A stretch of 64,000 nucleotides of DNA from CAVVJA01 sp963801715 (GTDB lineage: Bacteria; Actinomycetota; Actinomycetes; Mycobacteriales; Jatrophihabitantaceae), in assembly GCA_963801715.1 (NCBI GenBank), contig CAWDGB010000009.1:178628-242627 (forward strand). The letters run 5' to 3'. This document shows, in pieces, positions 9,622 to 20,744 of this stretch (the first letter of the stretch is position 1; each line of letters begins with the position of its first letter). The position numbers and the translations under genes are program-made. A model generated the notes under the pieces. It saw only the letters and a list, made by a program, of their open reading frames with translations. It had not been told where the DNA came from and searched no databases.

Positions 9622-9648
9622 CCGGGTGGTTACCCTTACGCTGAGCGA

Positions 9649-11079
9649 GTGAGGCGTCGCGCGAAGATCGTCTGCACCTTAGGACCGTCCACCGACACAC
9701 CAGAGCGAGCCCGCGCGCTCGTCGATGCGGGCATGGACGTCGCCCGCTTGAATTTCAGCCACGGCGACCACGCAGAGCAGGGGCGCCGATTCCACGAGGT
9801 TCGTCTGGCGGCGGAGGCCGCCGGCCGCAATATCGCTGTCTTGGCGGACCTGCAAGGCCCGAAGATCCGGCTCGGACGGTTCGCCAACGGTCCGGTCGAC
9901 TGGTTCACGGGAGAACGTGTCCGGATCACGATCGAGGAATGCGAAGGCACGCACGACCGCGTATCGACGACATATAAGCACTTGGCTGACGATGTTCGGC
10001 CGGGCGATCGGTTGCTGGTGGACGACGGGAATGTCGCCCTGGTCGCGGTCGAGATCGAGAATGGCACCGACGTGGTGTGTGACGTCACCGAGGGCGGCCG
10101 AGTCAGCAACAACAAGGGCTTGTCGCTGCCGGGCGTCGCAGTGAGCGTGCCGGCGATGTCGGACAAGGACGCCGATGACCTGGAGTTCGCTCTTCGGCTC
10201 GGCGTCGATTTCGTCGCATTGTCCTTCGTCCGTGCGCCCGAGGACGTGAAGCTCGTCCAGCAGGTCATGACATCCGTCGGCATACATCGCCCGGTGATCG
10301 CCAAGATCGAGAAGCCCGAAGCGGTCGACCGGCTGGCCGAGATTGTGCTCGCATTCAACGGTGTCATGATCGCGCGCGGAGACCTCGGGGTGGAAATGCC
10401 GCTCGAGCAGGTGCCCGTCGTGCAGAAGCGAGCGGTCCAGATATGCCGCGACAACGCCAAGCCCGTGATCGTGGCAACGCAGATGCTCGAGTCGATGATC
10501 ACTCACTCCCGGCCCACCCGCGCCGAAGCGTCCGACGTCGCCAACGCGGTACTCGACGGTGCCGACGCGGTCATGCTCTCCGGCGAGACGAGCATCGGCA
10601 CCTATCCGATGCAGGCGGTGGCGACGATGTCGCGCATCATCTCCTCGGTCGAGTCTTCGGGCTCGCTCGCGCCGGCGCTGCAGCACGTTCCCCGGACGTC
10701 CGGAGGAGCGATCGTCAAGGCGGCCAAGGACATCGGCGATGCGTTGGGCGCGGTTGCTTTGGTCGCGTTCACTCAGACCGGTGACACCGCTCGGAGACTC
10801 TCTCGACTGCATCCGGGGCAACGTCTCCTCGTCTTCACGCCTGATGAGAATGTGCAGCGGCAGATGGCTTTACAGTGGGGGGCCGAAGCACACCTGACCT
10901 GGACGGTCCGCACGACGGACGAGATGGTTCGCCAGGTCGACTCCGCGCTGGTACAGCGCGGTGTCTGCCATATCGACGACCTTGTCATCATCGTCGCGGG
11001 CACGCCGCCGACGACGCCCGGAGCAACCAACACCATCCGGGTGCATCACATCGGAGACGTCCTGCAACGTGACCGCTGA
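9649..11079 (+). CDS. pyk: pyruvate kinase
   Basis: This is a 476-residue pyruvate kinase (phosphoenolpyruvate + ADP to pyruvate + ATP), the last step of glycolysis. It begins RRAKIVCTLGPST. The catalytic barrel has KIEKPEAVDRL near residue 223 and the signature ARGDLGVEMPLEQVP near 243, with the lid (B) domain inserted at about 70-165. The C-terminal domain is about 345-476. The start is GTG 9649. The last 11 bases overlap the tesB start (GTG 11069), suggesting co-transcription. The gene is intact. Confidence 0.96.
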   Translation: MRRRAKIVCTLGPSTDTPERARALVDAGMDVARLNFSHGDHAEQGRRFHEVRLAAEAAGRNIAVLADLQGPKIRLGRFANGPVDWFTGERVRITIEECEGTHDRVSTTYKHLADDVRPGDRLLVDDGNVALVAVEIENGTDVVCDVTEGGRVSNNKGLSLPGVAVSVPAMSDKDADDLEFALRLGVDFVALSFVRAPEDVKLVQQVMTSVGIHRPVIAKIEKPEAVDRLAEIVLAFNGVMIARGDLGVEMPLEQVPVVQKRAVQICRDNAKPVIVATQMLESMITHSRPTRAEASDVANAVLDGADAVMLSGETSIGTYPMQAVATMSRIISSVESSGSLAPALQHVPRTSGGAIVKAAKDIGDALGAVALVAFTQTGDTARRLSRLHPGQRLLVFTPDENVQRQMALQWGAEAHLTWTVRTTDEMVRQVDSALVQRGVCHIDDLVIIVAGTPPTTPGATNTIRVHHIGDVLQRDR

Positions 11080-11958
11080 CATCGCACTCGTAGAGAACCA
11101 GCCGGTCGTCGACGCGCTGGTAGATCTGCTCGACCTGGAGTTGGTCGAACCCGACGTGTTTCGTCGGGCGTAGTCCGCAGATCTCCTTGCAGCGCGTGTT
11201 CGGCGGCCAGGTCGCAGGGCAGGCGCTCGTAGCGGCGGCGCGCACCGTCGACCCGGACCGACCGGTGCACTCGTTGCACTCCTACTTCATCCGACCCGGG
11301 GACCCGTCCGTTCCGATCAGGTACCGAGTCGACCGGGTGCGGGACGGACAGTCGTTCACGACCCGTCGGGTCATCGCGATCCAGCACGACAAGGCGATCT
11401 TCGCTCTTGCCGCGTCGTTCCAGCTGGCCCAGGGCGGAGTCGACCACCAGCTGCAGATGCCCAATGTGCCCGCTCCGGAGACGCTACCGACGCTGCAGGA
11501 CCGCTACGAGGGATTCGAGGACGTGGCCGCGGCCTATGTCGCGGCTACCGCGGCCGTTCGACATCCGCTACGTGGACGACCCACCGTGGATCCAGCGGTC
11601 GCACGGTCCGCGGGAACACGCCCCGCACCGCATGTGGATGCGTGCCGCGGGGACGCTGCCAGACGACCCGGTGGTACACGTCTGCGCGCTGACCTTTGCC
11701 TCCGACCTCACCGTGCTCGACTCGGTGCTTATCCACCACGGATTGGCCGCCGCGCTCGACCCGGTCAAGACGGCGTCGCTCGACCATGCCATGTGGTTCC
11801 ATCGCGGCTTCCGCGCGGACGAATGGTTCCTCTACGTGACGACCTCGCCGTCCGCCTCGGGTGGCCGAGGCCTGGCGGAGGGCAAGATCTTCGCCCGAGA
11901 CGGCCGGCACATCGCCAGCGTCGTGCAAGAGGGCATGTTGCGCGTGCCCAGCGCCTGA
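11069..11958 (+). pseudogene. tesB: acyl-CoA thioesterase II (TesB-like), two frameshifts
   Basis: The product is a double-hotdog acyl-CoA thioesterase of about 295 residues, readable in three frames. Frame 1 (GTG 11069) gives VDALVDLLDLELVEPDVF. Frame 2 (from about 11165) gives SLQRVFGGQVAGQALVAAA and SLHSYFIRPGD. Frame 3 (from about 11550) gives FDIRYVDDPPW, the catalytic-Asp region HVCALTFASDL, and the family C-terminus FHRGFRADEWFLYV to QEGMLRVP. The breaks fit one extra C near 11163 and a one-base loss near 11548. All domain blocks are well conserved, so the breaks are either recent or sequencing indels. The gene probably cleaves medium or long-chain acyl-CoA, as TesB does. Confidence 0.8.
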
Positions 11959-13386
11959 TCACGGGTCGGCGGCGTGCTGCAGCTCGGCCCACGCCGCGGC
12001 GACATGCCGGCGTTCGGTCTGGGGCGAGCCGATGGCCATCCGGAGGGTCAACCGCTCCTCCGCCGCAGTGTGGGTGAGATACATCCGGCCGGCGGCGTTG
12101 ACTCGCTCCATGAGGTGACGAGTTGCCTCGTCGCCGGACCGCAGCCGGAACGTGACGAGGGAGAGTGGATGCGGACCGACGAGTTCGAAGCGATCGTCGT
12201 CCGCAACCCAGGAGGCGAATTCCTGCGCGAGAGCGACGTCGGCACGGACGTGCGCGCAGAGGCCCTCGGCGCCATACCACCGGATGACGGCCCATAGCTT
12301 GAGCGCGCGGAAGCGCCGACCCAGCGGCACATGCCAGTCTCGGTAGTCGATAACCTGCGCCAGATTCGGTCGCGGCATTGCGGAGATACTCCGGCAGGAT
12401 CGACAGGGCCGCGACGATGTCGTGCTCGTTCCGCGACCCACATCGCGTCGCAGTCGAAGTTCGTCAGCAGCCACTTGTGCGGATTCGTGCAGTAGGAATC
12501 GGCGAATTCGAGTCCCTCATTGAGCCAACGCAGCTCGGGGCAGACCGCGGCAACACCGGCCCAGGCGGCATCGACATGCAGCCACGCGCCGCAGCTGCGC
12601 GCGATCTGACCCAGCTTCGCCACCGGGTCGATCGCCCCGACACCAGTGGTACCGATCGATGCCACGACGAGCGCCGGCGTGTAACCCGCCGACCGGTCGG
12701 CCTCGATCAGGTGACGCAGGTGATCTGGTCGCGCGGCCCAGGTTGCCGGATCGATGTCGATCGTGCGCAGCGCGTCCGTGCCGAGACCGGCCACTCGGCA
12801 CGCTTTCTCCACCGACGAGTGCGTCTGGCTCGACGTGTACACGGTGAGCCGCTCGGTGCCGACGCCGGTGCGTGCCGTCCGCCCACCCGTCGCCCGGTGA
12901 ATCGCGGCCAGCAAGGCGACCAAAGCGGCGTCCGATGCGGAGTGCTGGATCACGCCGGCGCCCGCGTCCGGCCGAACGAAACCGCGGCGGTAGGTCGAGC
13001 AGTGCGGCCAGCCAGTCGAGCACGTGCGTCTCGAGCTCGGTCGCTGCGGGGGAGGTCGCCCAGATCATGCCCTGGACGCCGAGGCCAGACGCGAGTAGAT
13101 CGCCGAGGATCCCCGGACCGCTGGCGTTCGCGGGGAAGTAGGCGAAGAAGGACGGGTGCTGCCAATGGGTGATGCCGGGCAGCAGGATCGCGTCCAGGTC
13201 GCGTAACACGGCGTCGAAGCCTTCGCCGTGTTCGGGTGGGTCGGCCGGCAGGGCGGCCCGGATTTCGCCGGGCTTGACCGTGGACAGCACCGGAAAGGAC
13301 TCCAGCCGCTCGTAGTACGCGGCGATCCACTCGACGACCTGGTGGCCATACTTCCGGAACTCGTCCGGCGTCATGTGATCGGTCAC
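11959..13386 (-). pseudogene. PLP-dependent aromatic-L-amino-acid decarboxylase-like, frameshifted
   Basis: This is a group II PLP decarboxylase (DDC/TDC-like) of about 475 residues. The N-terminal third is in frame from GTG 13386 (or ATG 13374): PDEFRKYGHQVVEWIAAYY, then ITHWQHPSFFAYFPAN. The frame then changes near 12970. The second block has HVDAAWAG and the PLP lysine motif NPHKWLLTNFDCDAMWV. Two more shifts near 12433 and 12368 lead to VIDYRDWHVPLGRRFRALKLW and the C-terminus. Each break is a one-base change and the residues on both sides are family-typical, which suggests sequencing indels or very recent inactivation. Substrate (Trp, Tyr, DOPA or other) cannot be told. It converges on tesB with no gap. 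Confidence 0.8.
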
Positions 13387-13520
13387 GCCAGCCAGTCTTA
13401 TCCAACCGGTACCAGGAAAGCCCGGCCTGGTGGCTCGGCGTCAGCGACCCAGCGGTTGATCGGGCGATGATCTTCGACTTGCTGCCCGGGAGCGACGATA
13501 AGTCCAAGATCACCGCATTC

Positions 13521-13596
13521 GGTGCCCCCGGTGGGATTCGAACCCACACTGGACGGTGTTTGAGACCGCTTCCTCTTCCGGTTGGGATACAGGGGC
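13521..13596 (-). tRNA. tRNA with anticodon CAA (tRNA-Leu), short variable loop
   Basis: Cloverleaf on the minus strand: acceptor GCCCCTG paired with CGGGGGC (one T-G pair); anticodon stem GCGGT/ACCGT around loop CTCAAAC, giving anticodon CAA; T-arm GTGGG-TTCGAAT-CCCAC; 3' end ACC. CAA reads TTG (Leu). The variable region is only five bases (CCAGT) instead of the long arm of ordinary tRNA-Leu, and the D stem is only three pairs. Confidence 0.85.
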
Positions 13597-13666
13597 TTAG
13601 ACCACGGGAGATGCTACCGGGGCTAGGCTGACCCACAGCGTTGTCGTCGACCGGAGGGGCGCACCA

Positions 13667-14299
13667 GTGTCTGCTGCGTCATCGAGTAGACGTGCTAGCC
13701 CGAGCCGGGCCACCGATGGCAACAGCAGGCCGCGAGTACTCATCGCCGAGGACGAGGCCCTCATCCGCCTCGACTTGCGGGAGATGCTGCAGGAGGAGGG
13801 TTACGACGTCATCGGCGAGGCGGCCGACGGTGAGCAAGCTGTCGCCTTGGCGGTGGACCTGAACCCGGACCTCGTCATCTGTGACGTCAAGATGCCCAAA
13901 ATGGACGGAATTGCCGCTGCCGCACAGATTGCCGACAAGCGCATCGCCCCGGTGGTCATCCTGACCGCATTCAGCCAACGGGACCTGATCGAGCGGGCCC
14001 GCGACGCCGGAGCAATGGCCTACCTCGTCAAGCCGTTTCAGAAGCGGGACCTGCTGCCGGCCATCGAGATGGCCACCTCACGATTCTCCGAAATCCGGGC
14101 GCTGGAGGGCGAAGTTACCGATTTGCGCGAGCGCCTAGAGGCTCGCAAGCTCATCGAACGGGCTAAGGGACTGCTCATGTCCAAGCATGCGATGAGCGAG
14201 CCGGAGGCGTTCCGCTGGATTCAGCGCGCGGCTATGGACAACCGGACTTCGATGCGCTCCGTAGCCGAGCTTGTACTGAGCGGTGATGCAAGCGGTTAG
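13667..14299 (+). CDS. ANTAR-domain response regulator (PdtaR-like)
   Basis: This 210-residue protein has an N-terminal receiver domain (about 22-140) and a C-terminal ANTAR RNA-binding domain (about 150-205). The acidic pocket is in LIAEDEALIRLD, the phospho-acceptor Asp in VICDVKMPKMDG, and the conserved Lys in YLVKPFQ. The ANTAR part reads LIERAKGLLMSKHAMSE with aromatic and Ala contacts in EAFRWIQRAA. In mycobacteria the homologue PdtaR (Rv1626) is phosphorylated by PdtaS and binds paired RNA hairpins to antiterminate transcription. The cognate kinase is not in this window. Start is GTG 13667. It stands just upstream of the liv operon. Confidence 0.92.
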   Translation: MSAASSSRRASPSRATDGNSRPRVLIAEDEALIRLDLREMLQEEGYDVIGEAADGEQAVALAVDLNPDLVICDVKMPKMDGIAAAAQIADKRIAPVVILTAFSQRDLIERARDAGAMAYLVKPFQKRDLLPAIEMATSRFSEIRALEGEVTDLRERLEARKLIERAKGLLMSKHAMSEPEAFRWIQRAAMDNRTSMRSVAELVLSGDASG

Positions 14300-14441
14300 G
14301 TTTCGTACGCGTGGTGGAGATTTGGTTACGACCGAGACCGTGCATGCTCCGGAGGCTGTCTTCGTGATGTGCGTGTATTAACCTCCGGCCCACAAAGGCG
14401 CAGACGCCAGGTCTGCTCGACTCCTCGTAGGAGGACATGCA

Positions 14442-15667
14442 GTGCACAAGAGATATCTGATCACGATCGCGGCTGTGGGCACGGCCGGTGTGCTCGCCCT
14501 CGCAGCCTGCTCGCAGCTCCAGCAAGTCGTCGTCAAGCGGAGGGGGGCTGGGCGGCGGCGGCTCCAGCTCCGCCGCCGGCGGCGGAGGCAACTACAAGAT
14601 CGGCTTCCAGGGGCCGCTCTCCGGCGACAACGCACAGCTCGGCATCAACGAGTACAACGCGGTCGTGCTGGCCGTGCAGGAGGCAAACCAGAGCAACACC
14701 TTCGGCTTCAAGGTGACGCTGGTGAAGTCCGACGACGTCGGCGACCCGTCCAAGGCACCGGCCGCGGCGACGACGTTGCAGCAGGACCCGGCCATCCTCG
14801 GCGTGATCGGTCCCGCCTTCTCCGGCCCGACCAAGGCCGTCGGGGCATCCTACGACGCTGCCCACCTGGTGCTGATCAGCGGATCGGCGACCAACCCGAC
14901 GCTGAGCAGCCTGGGCTTCAAGTCCTTCCACCGGGTCGTGCCGCCGGACTCGCTCGAAGGCAAGGAGGCTGCCGACTGGCTCGCCAAGAAGTCGCCCAAG
15001 TCGGTCTTCGTCGTCGATGACCTGACCGACTACGGCAAGGGCGCCGCCGACGCCGTCGAGGCCGAGCTGAAGACCAAGGGTGTCTCGGTGACGCGTCAGG
15101 GTGTCGCGCAGAAGACGACCGACTACAGCGTCATCGCGCAGAAGGTGAAGGCCTCCGGCGCCGGCGCGCTGTTCTACGGTGGTTATGACGCGCAGGCGGC
15201 ACTGTTCGCCAAGGCCCTGAAGACGGCCGGCTACACCGGCGTGACCGATGAGCCGGTAACGGTGGCAAGTCGTCGAAGTTCACCGAAGGTTCCGGTGACG
15301 CCGGCAATGGCTGGTACTTCTCCTGTGGCTGCCTGGATGCCACCGTCGCGCCGCAGGCGAAGGCATTCAACGACGCCTACACCAAGATGTTCAACACGCC
15401 GCCGTCGACCTACTCTCCGGAGGCATACGACGCCGACCAACGCGCTGCTCACGGCGATCAAGGACGCTGCGAGCTCCGGCACCGCGACGCGGCAGTCCGT
15501 GTGGGACGCAGTCAACAAGCTGGACTACAAGGGCATAACCACCCAGGTCAAGTTCCAGCCGAACGGTGAGGTCGAGGCGCAGGTGCATCAACCTGTACCA
15601 GCAGAAGAACGGGAAGATCGGGCTGGTCGGCAACATCAACGTCGGCCAGCTGACCGACCGCACCTAG
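14442..15667 (+). pseudogene. livK: branched-chain amino acid ABC transporter substrate-binding lipoprotein, four frameshifts
   Basis: This is a periplasmic-binding-fold lipoprotein of about 405 residues for Leu/Ile/Val or similar ligands. Start GTG 14442 follows AGGAGGACATGCA. The signal peptide ends in the lipobox LALAAC, then a Ser/Gly-rich linker. The ligand-binding domain begins YKIGFQGPLSGDNAQLG and includes VLISGSATNPTLS. Frame changes are seen near 14513 (extra C after ACS), 15255 (before GGKSSKFTEGSG), 15432 (before TNALLTAIKDA) and 15583 (before INLYQQKNGKIGLVG). All pieces are family-typical and contiguous, so this is one gene with four single-base indels. It is first in the liv cluster. 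Confidence 0.85.
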
Positions 15668-15672
15668 CATGT

Positions 15673-15721
15673 GCGACCAGGGGCGCCTCGTTCCGATTCT
15701 CGGCGAGGCGCCCCTGGTCGC
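15673..15721 (+). terminator. 18-bp perfect hairpin between livK and livH
   Basis: GCGACCAGGGGCGCCTCG (15673-15690) pairs perfectly with 15704-15721 around a 13-base loop, six bases after the livK stop. There is no T-run, as is common for GC-rich actinomycete terminators. The position suggests partial termination or mRNA stabilisation, so that the binding protein is made in excess over the permease. Confidence 0.7.
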
Positions 15722-15784
15722 TGTGCTGGTGCGTAGAGTCCGATTGACGCGCGCGTTCTCGGTGGCCCCTGGAGGTGGGTAGTC

Positions 15785-16732
15785 GTGAGCCAGTGGTTCA
15801 ACGAACTTCCGGCCTACATCCTGCTGGGCCTGACCCGCGGATCGATGTATGCCCTCATCGCTCTGGGCTACACGCTCGTGTACGGCGTGCTGCAACTGAT
15901 CAACTTCGCGCACAGCGAGGTGTTCATGTTCGGCGCGTTCGGTAGCTATATCGTCGTGCACCAGATCGTCGGCGCCGGCGGCAAGCAGAACCCCTTCGGG
16001 GTCGTCGGAATCATCGCCATCGGCCTGCTCTCCGGAGCGCTCGTCTCGGCGGGCATCGCCTGGTTGCTCGAGCGGGTTGCTTATCGCCCGCTCCGACATC
16101 GGGGCGCACCGAAGCTGGCCTTCCTGATCAGTGCCATCGGTGCGTCGTTCTTTCTCGTTCAGCTGGCCGGGAAGCTGTTCAACCGGTTTCCGGGCAACGC
16201 CTTTCCGACCTACTTCCAGACCGACCGGAGGCTGTTCAGCATCGGTACGGCCGACGTACGCGTGCTGCAAGTCCTGATCATCGTCACCGCGGTCGTCACC
16301 ATGTTCGCGCTCGATCGGGTCGTCTCGAAAACCAAACTCGGGCGCAGCATCCGCGGGGTCGCCGAGGACGCGCCGACGGCGGCCCTGATGGGCATCGATA
16401 TCGACAAGACGATCTCGCGCACGTTCGTCATCGGCGGGGCGCTGGCCGGTGTCGCCGGCTTCCTGTTCGCGACGGCGTTCGGCTTCGGCAACACGATGGG
16501 ATTCGACCAGGGGGTCAAGGCCTTTGCGGCGGCCGTGCTTGGTGGTATCGGCAACATCCGCGGCGCCATGCTCGGCGGTCTGCTGCTCGGGTTGTGTGAG
16601 GCGGTCGTCCCACCGCTTCCGGTCGATCGGCATCGAGTGGACGGACGTGGTCGCGTTCGTCGTGCTCGTCCTGGTGCTCGATCGTCCGGCCCGACCGGCC
16701 TCCTCGGCGAGCGGCTGGGGCGGGCGGCATGA
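15785..16732 (+). CDS. livH: branched-chain amino acid ABC transporter permease LivH
   Basis: This 315-residue integral membrane permease begins WFNELPAYILLGLTRGSMYALIALG and carries the EAA-like segment VAEDAPTAALMGID typical of LivH. The frame is open throughout. Between about 16621 and 16680 the translated residues are out of register: the other frame there reads the expected GIEWTDVVAFVVLVLVL transmembrane helix, and the original frame resumes with PTGLLGERLGRAA. So a compensating pair of one-base indels probably garbles about 20 residues of the last helix. Start is GTG 15785. The last four bases overlap livM. Confidence 0.85.
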   Translation: MSQWFNELPAYILLGLTRGSMYALIALGYTLVYGVLQLINFAHSEVFMFGAFGSYIVVHQIVGAGGKQNPFGVVGIIAIGLLSGALVSAGIAWLLERVAYRPLRHRGAPKLAFLISAIGASFFLVQLAGKLFNRFPGNAFPTYFQTDRRLFSIGTADVRVLQVLIIVTAVVTMFALDRVVSKTKLGRSIRGVAEDAPTAALMGIDIDKTISRTFVIGGALAGVAGFLFATAFGFGNTMGFDQGVKAFAAAVLGGIGNIRGAMLGGLLLGLCEAVVPPLPVDRHRVDGRGRVRRARPGARSSGPTGLLGERLGRAA

Positions 16733-18961
16733 ACCGCAGCGAGTTCACCTCTCCGGCCGCGATCAAACGGCTGATCGCCTGCCTGGGCGGGTCCTTCGTC
16801 CTCGCGCTGATGTGGGGCCCGCAGGAAGGCGTGCCAGGAGGACTACGGGTACGCCTTCCGCCAGGCGGTCTTCAGTCCGCGCATATTGGTGTTCCTCGGC
16901 ATCGGCGTGCTCGTGTTCCTCGCGATCACGTTCTGGCCGTTGGTGAGGCCGAATCTGGTTCGGCCCGGCGCTCCGTCCTTCCTGGTCGGAGCGATCACGG
17001 TGGTGGCCGCGTACACGCTGCTGCGGTGGTACGACCCGCTCGGCAAGTTCGGGGCCGTCGCCTCCGCCGTGGCCGCCACGTCGGGCATATCGCCGATTGC
17101 CTCGGCGTTCTTCGGCTGGCTGCACTGGACGGAGTTCATCGTCACCTTCTTGCTCGGTGGCGTCGCCATCGCGCGTCGCGACCGGCGGCTGGCCTGGATC
17201 GCGGCGGCGCTGTGCATCGTCGCCGGCGTGATCGTGATAATCGCGCACCAGGAAGTCGTCTCGAAAGGCGGTGGCGTCGACCACTCGCTTGGGCCGTTCG
17301 TCGCGGCGTTCGGATACCTGCTCATGGCCGTGGCGTGCGCGGCCGCGGCCCTGACTCACCAGCAGGTCGCCGCAACGCGCGACAGCATCGACCGCTTCCT
17401 GAACTGGCGCCCCGGCCTGCCCGTGGCGGTGGCGGGATTCGTCGCAACTTTGATAGCCATGACGTATGCCGTCTGGTTCTCGCCGCAACGGCTCGAAGCC
17501 AAGTTCCCCGATCTGCATACGCTATTCAGCGGATACGGCCTCGCACCGCTAGCCATGCAATTCACGATCTGGCTCGGTTGGGCGCTGCTCGCCGCCGGGA
17601 CGATCACGGCCGTGGTCGCGAGCTATCTGCGGCATCGGGCGCTGGCTTGGGTCGCCGCGATGCTCGGCGTCGTCGGAGTGGTGCTCACGCTGATCACGCT
17701 CTATGGGATCAGCAAGATCGGTGCGGACAACAATGTCGACTCCGCGACTGGCCCGTGGCAGAACCTCGGTTCAGGCGGCTGGTTGGCCTGCCTGGGTGTT
17801 CAGCCTGGTGGCGACCGCGGGCGTCATCGCCGCGACCGCGAACGGTCGGCGGTATCGGATCGCTGATCCGGCGCTGGCGCAGACGACGGATACCTCGGAT
17901 GCAGCGAGTCTACTCGCCGGTCCACGACCAAGACGGCGCTGATGATCGGAATCGCGATCGCCCTGTTCTTCCCGCCGACGATGACCGACTTCTGGCAGAA
18001 GGTGCTCGTCTCCGAAGTCGGCGTGTATGTTCTGCTCGCCATCGGCCTGAACGTCGTCGTCGGCTGGGCCGGCCTCCTCGACTTGGGGTATATCGCGTTC
18101 TACGCCATCGGGTCGTACACCACCGCGTATCTGGTCGGTTCGCTTCCCCACAAGCCGCCCTCCTGGCTGCACATGAGCCCGCTGCTCGCAATCCCGTTCG
18201 CCATCGGAATCTGCCTGCTCGCTGGCCTGGCGCTGGGCGCCCCCACCTTGCGACTACGCGGTGACTATCTGGCGATCGTCACCCTCGGGTTCGGCGAGAT
18301 CGTCCGCATCATCGCTGTCAACAACCCCGCCAACATCACCAACAGCACCCGCGGACCGTCGCCTGCGGTGCCGCACCCGGTCATCAACCTCGGCCCGATA
18401 TCCATCACCTGGGGCTTGAACAATCTCCAGTACTGGTATCTGCTCCTCGTGCTCATCACGATCGTGGTGATCGCGTTCTATCGCCTGGAAGGTTCGCGGC
18501 TGGGCCGGGCGTGGGCCGCGATCCGCGAGGACGAGGTCGCCGCGCAGGCCACCGGCATCAATACAGCCAGAGTGAAGCTCATGGCCTTCGCGATCGGCGC
18601 GTCGACGTCCGGCCTCGCCGGGGTGTTCTTCGCGAGCCAGATCGGCTACTTCAATCCGGACAACTTCATCCTGAACAACTCGATCCTCGTCGTGGCGTAC
18701 GTCGTGTTCGGTGGCATGGGATCGCTGCCGGGGGCAATGGCCGGCGCGGCCATTCTCACCTGGCTGCCGTGGTTCCTTCAGGACCAGGTGCCCGGGCCGG
18801 ACCGGCAGATGTGGGTCGGCGCGTTGCTCGTGCTCATGATGATCTTCCGACCGGCCGGCCTGTTCCCGGCGCGGCGTCGCAAGGCCGAGCTGACCGGAGT
18901 GGGAATGGAACGTGCGCCGGAAGTCGAACGTGAGGCGGTCCCCGCGGGAGAGGGGCTGTGA
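16729..18961 (+). pseudogene. livM: LivM permease with long N-terminal membrane extension, frameshifted
   Basis: The C-terminal 340 residues (17942-18961) form a normal LivM permease: LGYIAFYAIGSYTTAYLVG, LRLRGDYLAIVTLGFGEIVR, and RPAGLFPARRR at the end. Upstream, from ATG 16729, lies an extra module of about 390 residues with roughly eight hydrophobic segments (for example LVFLGIGVLVFLAITFWPL), as seen in some actinobacterial LivM proteins. Breaks occur near 16830 (before DYGYAFRQAVFSPR), 17780 (before GWPAWVFSLVATAG) and 17915 (before TTKTALMIGIAIALF). If only the C-terminal part is translated (ATG 17942), a working LivM core might still be made. Confidence 0.8.
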
Positions 18962-18965
18962 CGCG

Positions 18966-19870
18966 ATGACCGCGACAATGACCAGGCCCGAGGTCGGTGC
19001 CGAAGACGTCGTCTTCGACATCGAGCACGTCACGTTGCGGTTCGGCGGCGTGGTCAGCCTCAACGACGTCTCGTTGCGCATGCTGCGCGGCGAAATCCTC
19101 GCCATCATCGGACCGAACGGCGCCGGCAAGACCTCGCTGTTCAACTCGCTTACCGGCGTTTACACGCCCCAAGAGGGCCGGATCGTAGTTTCGGGTCGCC
19201 CGGGCGAGCCGCCGACGAGCGTTATCGGCATGAAGACGCACAACGTCAATCACCTCGGGGTCGCACGGACGTTCCAGAACATTCGACTGTTCCCCGCCCT
19301 CACCGCGTTGGAGAACGTCAAGATTGGCGTGGAAACGCGCCAGCGCGCCGGTCCGGTGTCAGCGATGCTCGGCCTGCCGCGGCAACGCCGCGAGGAGAAG
19401 CAAAGCACGATAGACGCATTCGCGCTGCTTGACGCGGTAGGGCTGGCCGATCGGCCCAACGAACTCGCGGGATCCTTGCCGTACGGCGAACAACGCCGCC
19501 TGGAGATCGCCCGCGCGCTCGGCACGAATCCCGGCGTCTTGCTGCTGGACGAGCCCGCGGCGGGGACCAATCCAGTGGAGAAACGCGAGCTCGCACAACT
19601 GATCCAACGCATCAATGTCGAGCGCGACGTCAGTGTGCTGCTGATCGAGCACGATATGAAACTTGTCATGTCGGTCGCGCATCGCATTGTCGTGTTGAAC
19701 TTCGGCGAGAAGATTGCCGAGGGCACGCCGCAAGAGATTCAGCGCAACCCAGCTGTGATCGCGGCCTACCTCGGCACTTCGGCCGAAGACGTAGAGGCGG
19801 CCGAGGAGAGCCAGCCGGATATCCTGCACCTCATCGAGACGGACGAGGCGCCGGCCCCCGAGGAGGAGCC

Positions 19871-19874
<4 letters not shown>
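18966..19874 (+). CDS. livG: branched-chain amino acid ABC transporter ATP-binding protein LivG
   Basis: This 302-residue ABC ATPase has Walker A in GPNGAGKTSLFN (about residue 46), Q-loop VARTFQNIRLF, the LivG-type signature region LPYGEQRRLEIARAL, Walker B VLLLDEPAAGTNP and switch His LLIEHDM. It powers import with LivF. ATG 18966, five bases after livM, is preferred over the in-frame GTG 18912 because the family starts near VFDIEHVTLRFGG and GAGAGGGG lies upstream. It is the only undamaged gene of the cluster apart from livH. An acidic tail of about 35 residues follows the domain. Confidence 0.93.
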
Positions 19875-20609
<735 letters not shown>

Positions 20610-20744
20610 AGGCGTGTTACCTGGACGAGAACGACACCGACACGAACAGGATCCCCCCTTTCGGCAGAGGGTTTGTGCCCGCTAGGGTGTCGCTTGTTGT
20701 CGCAAGGAATTGCCGTTTGGGAGGCTCGTCCGCGGGGAGAGTCC

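Noticed and set aside
14329..14345. GTTAC-N6-GACCG upstream of livK as a GlnR box
   Set aside because: The second half differs from GAAAC at the key positions; insufficient for a call.
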